Part shown: one piece after another, positions 6,177 through 15,228 of the stretch
Position numbering within the stretch: position 1 is the first letter of the stretch
How the letters are laid out: the number at the start of each line of letters is the position of its first letter
Source of the DNA: an uncultured Eubacteriales bacterium
GTDB taxonomy: Bacteria; Bacillota; Clostridia; Oscillospirales; Acutalibacteraceae
DNA length: 22,738 nt
Assembly (NCBI GenBank): GCA_934464585.1
Contig: CAKSJY010000015.1
Coordinates: 1-22,738, forward strand
Reading direction: 5' to 3'
Program-made: the position numbers and the translations under genes
The notes under the pieces: model-generated
What the model saw: only the letters and a program-made list of their open reading frames with translations
The model's database searches: none
Told to the model about the DNA's origin: nothing

Positions 6177-8570
6177 ATGGACGACAAATTAGAGTTTATA
6201 ACATTGAGACAGACTCTTATATCTCGAGAATTCAGCAAAATGAACGACCAACAAAGAGCAGCGGTATTTAGAGTAGAAGGTCCTATTTTAATATTAGCCG
6301 GAGCAGGTAGTGGAAAAACTACAGTGGTTGTAAACCGTATTGCAAATATGGTTTTATACGGGAATTCTTATACAAGTCAAGAAATGCCGGATAACATTAC
6401 AAAGAATGATATTGCAACTATGAGTGCGTGTGTTAATTCAAGGGATAAGCTTCCTGAGGTACTACGAGATAAGATGTCTGTAGGTCGTGTGGATCCATCC
6501 AATATATTAGCAATAACGTTTACCAATAAGGCAGCAAGAGAACTAAAGGAAAGGTTGTATATACGTCTTGCTGAAAAAGCTGGGGATTTGTGGGTTTCTA
6601 CATTCCATTCAACTTGTGCAAGAATTTTAAGACGTTTTGGCAATAGAATAGGATACAGTAACCATTTTACTATTTATGATACAACTGATGTAAAAGCACT
6701 TTTAAAAGAATGTCTAAAGCAATTGGATATAAACGATAAGGCAATGGATCATAAATATGTATCCAGTCAAATTTCAAAGGCTAAGAACGACATGCTTTCT
6801 CCAGAAGAATATGAAAAGAGTGTTGCCGGTGATTATCGATTAGAAAAGGTTGCTAAGATATATAAACTCTATCAAGAACATTTAGTTAAAGCTGATGCTA
6901 TGGACTTTGATGATTTAATTATAAATACAATTTTGTTATTTAAGAAAGAAAATGATGTGCTAGAATATTATCGTGATAAGTTTAAGTATATTATGGTAGA
7001 TGAATATCAAGATACTAATGATGCACAGTGCGTATTTTTAAATTTACTTTCATCAGGTCATAAGAATTTATGTGTAGTTGGTGATGATGACCAAAGTATA
7101 TATAAATTTAGAGGAGCTAATATTCAAAACATAATGAATTTTGAAAAGATGTTCCCAAATGCTTTTGTTATAAAGTTAGAGCAGAATTACCGTTCGACAG
7201 GTAATATATTAAATGCTGCAAACTCTGTAATTAGCCATAACTCCTCCAGGAAAGGGAAAAAACTTTGGACACAAAATTCTGCCGGTGACAAAATATTCAT
7301 ATATACATCCAACAATGAAATGGAAGAAGCTAATTACATAGTTAATGCAATTTTAGATAAAGTAGCAAGTGGCAAAAAATATTCAGATATGGCTGTCCTA
7401 TATAGAATTAACTCTCTTTCAAATACAATTGAACGTACATTTGCTAAGTCGGGTATACCATATAGAGTTATAGGTGGACACAGGTTCTATGAAAGAAAAG
7501 AAATAAAGGATTTGCTTGCTTACTTAAGCGTTATAAATAATACAGACGACGAAATTAGGTTAAGACGTATTATAAACACACCAAGGCGATCAATAGGAGA
7601 TAGAACTGTTAATGAAATTGTTAAGGTTGCAGAACAGGAAAATAGAACTTTATATTCCGTAATGAAGGATATAGAGTCATTTCCGGGATTTGCACGTTCA
7701 GCACATAAAATTAGGGGTTTTATTAATATTATCGAAGAATTAAGAGAAGCTGCTAATGATGAAAGCGTTTCTTTGGGTGATCTATATCAATTAATATTGC
7801 AAAAAGTGTCGTATAGAGAATATTTACAAGAGGACATAAAGGAAGGTCCTGCTAGATTAGAAAATGTTGAAGAACTTGCTTCTAATATAATTGCTTACCA
7901 GGAGGAAAACCAAGAAGAAGCTTCACTGGAAGGATTCTTAGAAGAGGTTTCTCTTATTACAGATGTTGATAATTATGATGAGAATTCGGATGCTGTTGTT
8001 TTAATGACAATTCATTCAGCTAAAGGTTTGGAATTCCCTGTGGTATTTTTGCCTGGATTTGAGGAAGGAATTTTTCCGGGAATTAAGGCGGTGTTTGATC
8101 AGGAAGAGATAGAAGAAGAACGTCGTTTAGCATATGTTGCGATAACGAGGGCTAAAGAAGATTTATATATTTTGAATTCCGATAGAAGGATGTTATTTGG
8201 ATCAACATCGAGAAATAAACAATCTAGGTTTGCAGAAGAAATACCTTCAGAATTTGCAGATAGAAAAAGAGCAAAAGAATGGATAAAGCCGGATAAAGAT
8301 TTCAAAATGCCAAAAACCTCAGGAGAAATGAGAAAAGAGTCTTTAACAGCTGCTATGAAATTTGGTCAATTTCATGAATACAAGCTTGATAAAGAAGCTG
8401 TACAGTATTCAATAGATGACATTGTAGATCATAAGGTGTTTGGAAGAGGAAGAATAAAAAATGTTACTAAAATGGGTAACGATCATCTTCTTGAAATTGT
8501 CTTTGATAAGGTAGGATTGAAAAAAATTATGTCTAATTATTCAAGACTTAACAAGTTAGAAAGTAAGTAA
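6177..8570 (+). CDS. pcrA: UvrD/PcrA-type superfamily 1 DNA helicase
   Basis: This is a 3'-5' DNA helicase of the UvrD/PcrA group, acting in excision repair and in clearing RecA and stalled complexes from DNA. The 797 residues carry the Q-motif (MNDQQRAAV, 22-30) and Walker A AGAGSGKT (41-48). DEYQDTN starts at residue 275, followed by GDDDQSIYKFRGA. Later come a TIHSAKGLEF motif V and the YVAITRAK motif VI. A Tudor-like C-terminal domain ends the protein (VFGRGRIKNV onward), typical of PcrA for RNA polymerase contact. An extra segment of about 40 residues (62-104) lies between Walker A and motif Ia. AAGGTGG at 6163-6169 with 7 bases spacing sets the start. Confidence 0.93.
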   Translation: MDDKLEFITLRQTLISREFSKMNDQQRAAVFRVEGPILILAGAGSGKTTVVVNRIANMVLYGNSYTSQEMPDNITKNDIATMSACVNSRDKLPEVLRDKMSVGRVDPSNILAITFTNKAARELKERLYIRLAEKAGDLWVSTFHSTCARILRRFGNRIGYSNHFTIYDTTDVKALLKECLKQLDINDKAMDHKYVSSQISKAKNDMLSPEEYEKSVAGDYRLEKVAKIYKLYQEHLVKADAMDFDDLIINTILLFKKENDVLEYYRDKFKYIMVDEYQDTNDAQCVFLNLLSSGHKNLCVVGDDDQSIYKFRGANIQNIMNFEKMFPNAFVIKLEQNYRSTGNILNAANSVISHNSSRKGKKLWTQNSAGDKIFIYTSNNEMEEANYIVNAILDKVASGKKYSDMAVLYRINSLSNTIERTFAKSGIPYRVIGGHRFYERKEIKDLLAYLSVINNTDDEIRLRRIINTPRRSIGDRTVNEIVKVAEQENRTLYSVMKDIESFPGFARSAHKIRGFINIIEELREAANDESVSLGDLYQLILQKVSYREYLQEDIKEGPARLENVEELASNIIAYQEENQEEASLEGFLEEVSLITDVDNYDENSDAVVLMTIHSAKGLEFPVVFLPGFEEGIFPGIKAVFDQEEIEEERRLAYVAITRAKEDLYILNSDRRMLFGSTSRNKQSRFAEEIPSEFADRKRAKEWIKPDKDFKMPKTSGEMRKESLTAAMKFGQFHEYKLDKEAVQYSIDDIVDHKVFGRGRIKNVTKMGNDHLLEIVFDKVGLKKIMSNYSRLNKLESK

Positions 8571-8605
8571 CATTATATAGATAACTGCCATAAGATATAT
8601 TGAAA

Positions 8606-8623
8606 ATAAATCATTTGATTTAT
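8606..8623. repeat. AT-rich inverted repeat before the cysteine-rich gene
   Basis: ATAAATCATTTGATTTAT has perfect 8-base arms and a 2-base centre. It ends five bases before the AGGAGG of the next gene. It could mask the ribosome site or bind a regulator, but in AT-rich DNA chance is possible. Confidence 0.4.
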
Positions 8624-8641
8624 AGAACAGGAGGACTTCTT

Positions 8642-9466
8642 ATGGCTGATAGCGTTTTCAATGATAATTGTCAGGATAATTTAGATACCGGATGCTTTAA
8701 AGAAGCAGTATGTATAGATGCATACAGAGTATATGATTCGTGTGCAGATAAGGATTGTTTAGAAGATTTAAGGGTATATTTTACAGAAGAAGGACAACGA
8801 ATAATTGATCAGGCATGTAATGTTAGAATGCGGGATGTTGATGTATGTGCAGTTTATATAGACTTAGAACCTGTAGCATTCCATAGAGGATTTTATTCTG
8901 TTGATATGACATTCTTTTTTGATGTAACATTAGATGTATTTACATCTCCTGCATCTATGTGTGTTAAGGTAGAAGGACTTTCAATATTTAATAAAAAGGT
9001 AGTATTATATGGTAGCGAGGGCAATGTAAAGGTATATAGTTCTGACTATTCATTTGAAGATTTAGATAATCAAAATATACCTGTGAAGAATTTACCTAAG
9101 GCAACAGTCCAAGTGGCTGAACCAATTGGTTTATCAGCAAGATTATGTGAGGTTAAGAATCACTGTAAACCCGAATGTAGAATTCCGAATTGTATTTGCG
9201 AAAGATATGGTGGAGAGTTTGTCTGTGATTCAGGTTCTAAAACTGTTTATGCAACAATTGGTTTGTTTACTATAGTTAGAATAGAACGTAACGTTCAAAT
9301 GTTAGTTCCTTCATATGATTTCTGTATACCTGAAAAAGAATGTGTAACTACTTCTGATAATCCTTGTGAACTATTTAGTAAAATAGACTTTCCGACTAAT
9401 GAATTTTTCCCACCAAATGTGACAGACTTAGATAACCCATCGTGTGGATGTGGTTCTAAAGCTTAA
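8642..9466 (+). CDS. Conserved cysteine-rich protein of unknown function
   Basis: This 274-residue protein has 19 cysteines (about 7 percent), spaced through the chain with clusters at 169-195 (CRIPNCIC and neighbours), 228-242 and 268-270 (CGC). It has no signal peptide or membrane helix. The middle is rich in predicted beta strands (for example SVDMTFFFDVTLDVF). I believe similar unnamed proteins occur across Clostridia, but cannot check this here. Metal binding, or disulfide cross-linking as in spore coat proteins, are possible. The ATG at 8642 is chosen because AGGAGG at 8629-8634 lies seven bases before it; an in-frame ATG at 8600 lacks a ribosome site. No good promoter is visible between pcrA and this gene, so it may be read from the pcrA transcript. 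A strong terminator follows. Confidence 0.8.
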   Translation: MADSVFNDNCQDNLDTGCFKEAVCIDAYRVYDSCADKDCLEDLRVYFTEEGQRIIDQACNVRMRDVDVCAVYIDLEPVAFHRGFYSVDMTFFFDVTLDVFTSPASMCVKVEGLSIFNKKVVLYGSEGNVKVYSSDYSFEDLDNQNIPVKNLPKATVQVAEPIGLSARLCEVKNHCKPECRIPNCICERYGGEFVCDSGSKTVYATIGLFTIVRIERNVQMLVPSYDFCIPEKECVTTSDNPCELFSKIDFPTNEFFPPNVTDLDNPSCGCGSKA

Positions 9467-9484
9467 ATAATAAAATAAAATATA

Positions 9485-9541
9485 CTCCCAAATGCGGTAA
9501 TAAAATATTTATCCGCGTTTGGGAGATGTTTTTGCCTTTTT
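9485..9541 (+). terminator. Strong intrinsic terminator
   Basis: CTCCCAAATGCGG (9485-9497) pairs with CCGCGTTTGGGAG (9513-9525), 13 pairs with one G-T. The tail ATGTTTTTGCCTTTTTT follows. It closes the cysteine-rich gene and any transcript from pcrA. Confidence 0.92.
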
Positions 9542-9563
9542 TAGTCAAATATGATAGATAAAT

Positions 9564-9592
9564 TTGCTTTATATGTAGATACCTGTTATAAT
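9564..9592 (+). promoter_or_regulatory. Promoter of the symporter gene
   Basis: TTGCTT (9564-9569), 17 bases, and TATAAT (9587-9592) with an extended -10 TG at 9584-9585. The leader is about 80 bases and includes a small palindrome CACTATAGTG at 9642-9651. This promoter may also drive the pot genes. Confidence 0.75.
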
Positions 9593-9681
9593 ATATAAGT
9601 TACTATTTTGTGGAACTTAATAATAAATTGAAGATAAAATCCACTATAGTGCTTTAGTTTACAGGAGGGGTTATATATAAA

Positions 9682-11112
9682 GTGTATAATATAAACGATA
9701 TTTTGAAGGTTATAGATTCTTGGGTTTGGGGACCGGTATTAATTGTTTTGATTTTATTTGTTGGTATTTACTTTTCGTTTAGATTAAAGTTTTTCCAAAT
9801 TAAGTATTTGCCAACAGCTCTTAAATTTATGCTAAAAGACGAGGACGGTTCAAGCGGAGAGGTGTCAAGCTTTGCGGCTCTTTGTACGACTCTATCTGCG
9901 ACTATCGGTACGGGTAATATAGTTGGTGTTGCGACAGCAATATCTATAGGTGGTCCCGGAGCACTTTTTTGGATGTGCCTTGCAGCTTTCTTCGGTATGG
10001 CAACAAAATATGCAGAAGGTCTATTATCGGTAAAATATAGAGAAATAGATAAAGATAATCATGTGCTTGGTGGGGCGTTTTATTATATAGAAAAAGGTAT
10101 GGGTAAAAAGTTTATTTGGCTTGCTAAGATGTTCGCATTTTTTGGTGCAGCCGTTGCACTAACCGGTATAGGAACGTTTGCCCAAGCAAATGGAATTGTA
10201 GGAGCTATCAGCAGTATAGCAGATCCAGAAGGGGTACATAAAATTTCGATATTAGGGCTAAATATTCCACTGGTGGCATTAATTTCTTCTCTAATAATTT
10301 CTGTGTTAGTTGCTCTTATTTTGGTAGGCGGAATAAAAAGAATTTCTTCTATATCTGAAGTAATGGTTCCGTTTATGGCAATAACATATTTGCTTTGCTG
10401 CTTTATTATATTGATTAGCAATATTACAGCAATTCCTGAAGCTTTTAAAGAAATATTTTCTTATGCATTTACCGGAGTGGCAGCTGTAGGTGGATTTGCC
10501 GGAGCTGGAGTAAAAGATGCAATACAAAAGGGAGTATCAAGAGGCATATTTTCAAATGAAGCAGGTTTAGGAAGTTCAACAATGGCGACAGCTGCAGCTA
10601 AGACCAAGTGGCCGGCAAGGCAAGGGCTTGTATCGATGGTTGCGGTGTTTATTGATACATTACTTATATGTACTTTAACAGGTCTTTCTATAATAATATC
10701 CGGAGCATGGAAAGTAGAGGGCTTGCATGGGGTAGAAATAACTGCATATGCATTTCAATCCGGATTTTCATTTGCACCATGGCTTGGTCAGTTATTACTG
10801 GTAGTTTGTCTTGTATCATTTGCTTTTACAACTATCATAGGTTGGGATTACTATGGAGAACAATGTTTGGCGTATCTCTTAAAGGATAATAAAAAAGCAG
10901 TGTCTATATATAGATGGATATATATTGTAGCAGTATTCATTGGTGGATTTTTAACAGTTGAGGTTGTATGGAATATTTCAGATATTTTTAATGGTTTAAT
11001 GGCATTGCCTAACTTAATTGCACTTTTGGCATTAAGTGGTGTTGTTGTGAGTGAATCTAAAAAATATTTTGAGTATCTTAAAAATGAAAAGAAACTAAAA
11101 AATAATCTATAG
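9682..11112 (+). CDS. Alanine/glycine:cation symporter (AGCS family)
   Basis: This integral membrane protein would take up alanine, glycine or a related amino acid with sodium ions. Its 476 residues and roughly ten to eleven hydrophobic segments match the AGCS family. Family hallmarks are TTLSATIGTGNIVGVATAI (residues 69-87), GGPGALFWM, ATKYAEGLLSVKYR (107-120), GAFYYIEKG, and later GVSRGIFSNEAGLGSS. The start is GTG, with AGGAGGGG at 9663-9670 and 11 bases spacing. Only 77 bases without a terminator separate it from potA, so it may head one transcript with the polyamine transporter. Substrate choice cannot be read from the sequence. Confidence 0.92.
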   Translation: MYNINDILKVIDSWVWGPVLIVLILFVGIYFSFRLKFFQIKYLPTALKFMLKDEDGSSGEVSSFAALCTTLSATIGTGNIVGVATAISIGGPGALFWMCLAAFFGMATKYAEGLLSVKYREIDKDNHVLGGAFYYIEKGMGKKFIWLAKMFAFFGAAVALTGIGTFAQANGIVGAISSIADPEGVHKISILGLNIPLVALISSLIISVLVALILVGGIKRISSISEVMVPFMAITYLLCCFIILISNITAIPEAFKEIFSYAFTGVAAVGGFAGAGVKDAIQKGVSRGIFSNEAGLGSSTMATAAAKTKWPARQGLVSMVAVFIDTLLICTLTGLSIIISGAWKVEGLHGVEITAYAFQSGFSFAPWLGQLLLVVCLVSFAFTTIIGWDYYGEQCLAYLLKDNKKAVSIYRWIYIVAVFIGGFLTVEVVWNISDIFNGLMALPNLIALLALSGVVVSESKKYFEYLKNEKKLKNNL

Positions 11113-11189
11113 AAATTTGGCGAATAATACTATTTGTATTTTTGTATAGAGTTTAAGGAAGATTTAATTAGGTAAAAGGGGTCGCATAG

Positions 11190-12320
11190 ATGAAAAAGGA
11201 TGTTGTAATTTCTCTTAAAAATATAACTGTTTCGTTTGATGGTGAAACAATTCTAAAAAATTTAAGTTTAGATATTAAGTCTGGTGAATTTGTTACTCTT
11301 TTAGGGCCGTCAGGTTGCGGAAAAACAACCACATTAAGAATAATAGGCGGTTTTGTAAATCCTGATAAGGGTGATATCTATTTTAATAATAAAAGAATAA
11401 ATGATTTACCGGCATATAAAAGAGAAGTTAATACTATTTTTCAAAAATATGCACTTTTTCCCCATTTAAATGTATATGAGAATGTTGCCTTTGGCCTAAG
11501 AATTCAGAAGAAGTCAGAGGCTGAAACAAGAAAAACAGTCAAAGAAATGCTTAAAATGGTAAACCTAAGTGATTATGCGAACAGGAATATAAATTCTCTT
11601 TCAGGCGGTCAACAGCAAAGAATTGCGATAGCAAGAGCGCTTGCAAATCATCCGAAAATTCTATTGTTGGATGAACCGCTTGGGGCTTTGGATTTAAAGC
11701 TTAGAAAAGATATGCAGAGTGAATTGAAGGAAATACAGCAAAAGACAGGAATCACTTTTATATTTGTAACTCATGACCAGGAGGAAGCCCTTTCTATGTC
11801 CGATACTGTGGTCGTTATGGACAAGGGGGATATACAGCAAATAGGTTCGCCCCAGGATATATATAATGAACCTAAAAACGCGTTTGTGGCTGACTTTATT
11901 GGAGAAAGTAATATAATAGACGGTGTGATGCATAAAGACTATTTGGTAGAATTTGCAGGTAAGAAATTTGCCTGTTTAGACAGTGGTTTTTCCAAAATGG
12001 AGCCGGTTGATGTAGTAATAAGACCGGAGGATATCAAGGTTGTACCAACATATCAGGGAGATATATCCGGTGTTGTTTCTTCTGTGACGTTTAAGGGCGT
12101 CCACAATGAGATTATTGTTGATGTAGACGGATTTAAGTGGATGATACAAACAACAGAATATGAAAATCCGGGGGATACTATCGGAATGGTAATAGAACCG
12201 GACGATATTCACATAATGAAAAAATCTAAATATTCAGGTCAATTTGGAGACTATAGTGCATTTAGTGATGAAATGTATGATGAGCAACACTCGGCGGTTG
12301 AAACGGAGGCAGAAAAGTGA
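11190..12320 (+). CDS. potA: Polyamine ABC transporter, ATP-binding subunit
   Basis: PotA hydrolyses ATP to drive spermidine/putrescine import. The 376 residues match the family. The ABC domain has Walker A GPSGCGKT (39-46), Q-loop IFQKYALFPH, signature LSGGQ (137-141), Walker B LLLDEP (Asp161, Glu162) and the H-loop THDQEEA. The C-terminal part is the TOBE domain typical of the PotA/MalK group (VRPEDIKV-like segment, here VIRPEDIKVV). An AAAAGGGG stretch provides the ribosome site. Its TGA overlaps the GTG of potB, so translation is coupled. No clear promoter stands directly in front. Confidence 0.92.
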   Translation: MKKDVVISLKNITVSFDGETILKNLSLDIKSGEFVTLLGPSGCGKTTTLRIIGGFVNPDKGDIYFNNKRINDLPAYKREVNTIFQKYALFPHLNVYENVAFGLRIQKKSEAETRKTVKEMLKMVNLSDYANRNINSLSGGQQQRIAIARALANHPKILLLDEPLGALDLKLRKDMQSELKEIQQKTGITFIFVTHDQEEALSMSDTVVVMDKGDIQQIGSPQDIYNEPKNAFVADFIGESNIIDGVMHKDYLVEFAGKKFACLDSGFSKMEPVDVVIRPEDIKVVPTYQGDISGVVSSVTFKGVHNEIIVDVDGFKWMIQTTEYENPGDTIGMVIEPDDIHIMKKSKYSGQFGDYSAFSDEMYDEQHSAVETEAEK

Positions 12321-13129
12321 AAGCAAAATTGTTAGCAGTACCATATACACTGTGGACTTTTATATTTATAGTTATACCTACATTTTTGGTTTTACTGTTT
12401 GCACTAACCGATGAAAAGTTTAACTTTACATTATCTAACATTATAAACGTTGGACATTACTCAAATGTGTTTTTAAGATCGATTTGGCTTGGGGCTGTGG
12501 CAACGTTTATCTGTCTTTTGCTAGGCTTTCCACTAGCATATATCATCTCTAAAATGGATGAGAAAAAACAGGGTATTCTAATGATGCTTATCATGCTTCC
12601 AATGTGGATGAATTTTCTCTTAAGGACATATGCATGGATGACTATACTGGAGTATAATGGTTTAATAAATAGATTGTTTAGCCTTGTAGGACTAGGACCC
12701 TTTGAAATGATTAATACACAAGGTGCCGTAGTGCTGGGAATGGTTTATAATTTTTTGCCGTATATGATTTTACCTATATATTCTGTTGTAGTTAAGCTTG
12801 ACCGCAAAATAATAGAAGCAGCGGAGGATTTGGGAGCTAATAAATTCCAAATTTTTATGAGGGTTATTTTACCGCTTAGTGCACCGGGAATAATTTCAGG
12901 TGTAACTATGGTTTTTGTACCATCTGTAAGTACGTTTATAATATCTAAAATGTTAGGCGGCGGTGCTAATATTTTAATCGGTGACTTAATTGATATGCAA
13001 TTTTTAGGTAATTCGTACAACCCGCATATGGGCTCTGCTATATCGCTTGTGCTTATGTTGCTTATAATGGTTTGTATTGGAATAACTAATCAATTTAGCG
13101 ATGATGAAGAAGGAAGTGTGATGATATGA
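12317..13129 (+). CDS. potB: Polyamine ABC transporter, permease PotB
   Basis: This is one of the two membrane subunits of the polyamine importer. Its 270 residues contain about six hydrophobic helices, and the permease EAA loop is clear (EAAEDLGANKFQIFMRVILP), the contact to PotA. It begins with GTG inside the potA stop (GTGA overlap), with GGAGG at 12305-12309. It ends in an ATGA overlap with potC. Confidence 0.92.
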   Translation: MKAKLLAVPYTLWTFIFIVIPTFLVLLFALTDEKFNFTLSNIINVGHYSNVFLRSIWLGAVATFICLLLGFPLAYIISKMDEKKQGILMMLIMLPMWMNFLLRTYAWMTILEYNGLINRLFSLVGLGPFEMINTQGAVVLGMVYNFLPYMILPIYSVVVKLDRKIIEAAEDLGANKFQIFMRVILPLSAPGIISGVTMVFVPSVSTFIISKMLGGGANILIGDLIDMQFLGNSYNPHMGSAISLVLMLLIMVCIGITNQFSDDEEGSVMI

Positions 13130-13923
13130 AAACCTTGTCTAAAATTTACACCGTTTTTCTTTATCTGTTTTTGTATGCGCCAATTGCAGTGCTCGTTGTA
13201 TTCTCTTTCAATGATTCAAAAAGTAGGTCTGTTTGGGCAGGATTTACTTTAAAGTGGTATAAAAGATTATTTTCTGATACTCAGATAATGGCTGCACTGT
13301 CAAATACGTTATTGATAGCGGTTTTGGCGGCTGTTTTATCAACAGCTCTAGGGACTATTGCGGCTATAGGAATTTTAAAAATGAATAAACATATGAAACG
13401 CTTATTTATGAATATTACTAATTTGCCTATGGTGAACCCGGAAATAGTAACAGGGGTTTCATTGCTTCTTTTGTTTGTTTTTGTATACGAGACTTTTGGA
13501 ATACTAAAACCAGGAATCATAACTTTGATTTTAGCGCATATAACTTTTTGTCTTCCGTATGTGGTATTGTCAGTACTTCCTAAATTAAGACAGGTTGACA
13601 AGAGTCTTTATGAAGCGGCAATAGACTTAGGGTGCTATCCTATAAAAGCATTTTTTAAGGTTATATTCCCTGATATACTTCCCGGAATATTTTCAGGAAT
13701 GATTTTAGCATTTACTCTTTCTATAGATGATTTTGTAATTAGCTATTTTACAAGTGGAACAACGCAAACCCTTCCTATAGCTATTTACTCTATGACAAGA
13801 AAAATAGTAAGTCCGGAAATAAATGCCTTGTCTACGTTGCTTTTTATTTCGGTTTTGCTTTTATTAATTCTTATAAACATAAAGCAAATAAAAAGTATTA
13901 AATATAGAAAAGGAGATAATTAA
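13126..13923 (+). CDS. potC: Polyamine ABC transporter, permease PotC
   Basis: This is the second membrane subunit, 265 residues, with about six helices. The N-terminal LFLYAPIAVLVVFSFNDS stretch is typical of PotC, and the EAA loop reads YEAAIDLGCYPIKAFFKVIFP. Its ATG overlaps the potB stop. The DDFVISYF segment near the end is also family-typical. The binding-protein gene follows after four bases. Confidence 0.92.
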   Translation: MKTLSKIYTVFLYLFLYAPIAVLVVFSFNDSKSRSVWAGFTLKWYKRLFSDTQIMAALSNTLLIAVLAAVLSTALGTIAAIGILKMNKHMKRLFMNITNLPMVNPEIVTGVSLLLLFVFVYETFGILKPGIITLILAHITFCLPYVVLSVLPKLRQVDKSLYEAAIDLGCYPIKAFFKVIFPDILPGIFSGMILAFTLSIDDFVISYFTSGTTQTLPIAIYSMTRKIVSPEINALSTLLFISVLLLLILINIKQIKSIKYRKGDN

Positions 13924-13927
13924 ATCG

Positions 13928-15103
13928 GTGAAAAAGTTTATTGTTTTAGTTTTAACCTTGTTTATGTTTCCTTTTAATATTTATGCATTTGCTCAGGAAA
14001 ATGATAAGGATGAGGTTACTATTAATGTATACAATTGGGGTGAGTACATCTCAAACGGTACAGATAATACACTGGATATTAATAAAGAGTTTACTAATAG
14101 GACAGGAATAAAGGTAAATTATACTACCTTTCAAAGTAACGAAGAACTTTATGCAAAATTGGTAAGCGGTGGAGCGGATTATGATGTAATAATTCCTTCA
14201 GATTACATGATATCCAAATTAATTGAAAACGATATGGTTAGGAAATTAGATTTTGAGAATATTCCTAATTTTTCTATGATAGATGATAAATTTAAGGGGC
14301 TATCATATGATCCTAATAATGAATATTCTGTTGCGTATACGTGGGGAACTGTTGGAATATTTTATAATAAAAAGGTTGTCACAGAGGATGAATCTGATAT
14401 CAACTGGGATATATTATGGAACGAAAAATATAAAGGCGATATTTTAATGTTCGATAATTCACGTGATGCATTTGGAATTTCATTATTAAGGCTTGGAAAG
14501 TCTGTAAATAGTGAAGATGAGAACGATTGGATGCAAGCTGCTGATGAATTAAAGAAACAGAAACCGCTTGTGCAGGCATATGTAATGGATCAAATATTTG
14601 ATAAAATGGCTAATGGTGAAGCTGTATTAGCGCCATATTATTCTGGGGATGCAGCCGTATTAACTAAAAGTAATCCGGATATAGGATTTGTGATACCAAA
14701 AGAAGGTACTACAGAGTTTGTGGATGCTATGTGTATACCTAAAAGCTCAAAGTATCCGAGAGAAGCAGAAATGTATATTAACTTTATGTGTGATACAGAA
14801 ATAGCAAAGGCTAATATAGAATATATAGGATATTCTACTCCGCAAAAAGAAGTTAAAAAACTTTTAGATGATGAGGTTGCTAATAATAAAAATATTTACC
14901 CGGATGATGAAACTCTTGAGAAGGCTCAGGTTTTTAAAAGTTTGCCTGCAAATATAAGTGCCAGCTTGGATAACTTATGGGTTGAAGTTAAAACAGGGAG
15001 TAATTCAAGCAGTGTGGTTTTAGTGATTGTACTAATAGCGTTTTGCTTGCTATATATATTGGCAGTTTTATATAAAAAAAGATTAAAAGGTAGAGGCAGA
15101 TGA
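13928..15103 (+). CDS. potD: Polyamine-binding protein with C-terminal membrane anchor
   Basis: PotD captures spermidine or putrescine outside the cell and delivers it to PotBC. The mature part opens with the family segment NVYNWGEYI (residues 33-41) and shows the two-lobed binding-protein layout (GADYDVIIPSDYM, later YTWGTVGIFYNKK). The N-terminal signal peptide ends near AFA at residue 22 but has no lipobox cysteine. Instead, residues about 361-383 form one hydrophobic helix followed by KKRLKGRGR, which would hold the protein on the outer face of the membrane with its tail inside. The 391-residue length exceeds the usual 350 or so by about this tail. The start is GTG, with AGGAG at 13911-13915. 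No terminator separates it from thrS. Confidence 0.88.
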   Translation: MKKFIVLVLTLFMFPFNIYAFAQENDKDEVTINVYNWGEYISNGTDNTLDINKEFTNRTGIKVNYTTFQSNEELYAKLVSGGADYDVIIPSDYMISKLIENDMVRKLDFENIPNFSMIDDKFKGLSYDPNNEYSVAYTWGTVGIFYNKKVVTEDESDINWDILWNEKYKGDILMFDNSRDAFGISLLRLGKSVNSEDENDWMQAADELKKQKPLVQAYVMDQIFDKMANGEAVLAPYYSGDAAVLTKSNPDIGFVIPKEGTTEFVDAMCIPKSSKYPREAEMYINFMCDTEIAKANIEYIGYSTPQKEVKKLLDDEVANNKNIYPDDETLEKAQVFKSLPANISASLDNLWVEVKTGSNSSSVVLVIVLIAFCLLYILAVLYKKRLKGRGR

Positions 15104-15140
15104 CTCTATAGCATACTAATTAGATTTATTGTGTGGAATA

Positions 15141-15149
15141 TGATATAAT
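15141..15149 (+). promoter_or_regulatory. Extended -10 promoter before thrS
   Basis: TGATATAAT is an extended -10 element (TG at 15141-15142, TATAAT at 15144-15149); no good -35 box is present. The transcript leader would be about 75 bases, too short for a T-box. Confidence 0.55.
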
Positions 15150-15228
15150 ATTAATTATGTTTGTCTTAGAAGATAAATTCAGATTTAAGTTTGAAAATAT
15201 TACAGCTTAAACACAAGGGGGATTACAA

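Noticed and set aside
8600..8641. ATG at 8600 as the start of the cysteine-rich protein
   Set aside because: It has no ribosome site, and the added residues (MKINHLIYRT...) come from the inverted repeat and Shine-Dalgarno region.
11113..11189. Separate promoter directly before potA
   Set aside because: No paired -35 and -10 boxes with acceptable spacing were found. Read-through from the symporter promoter is simpler.
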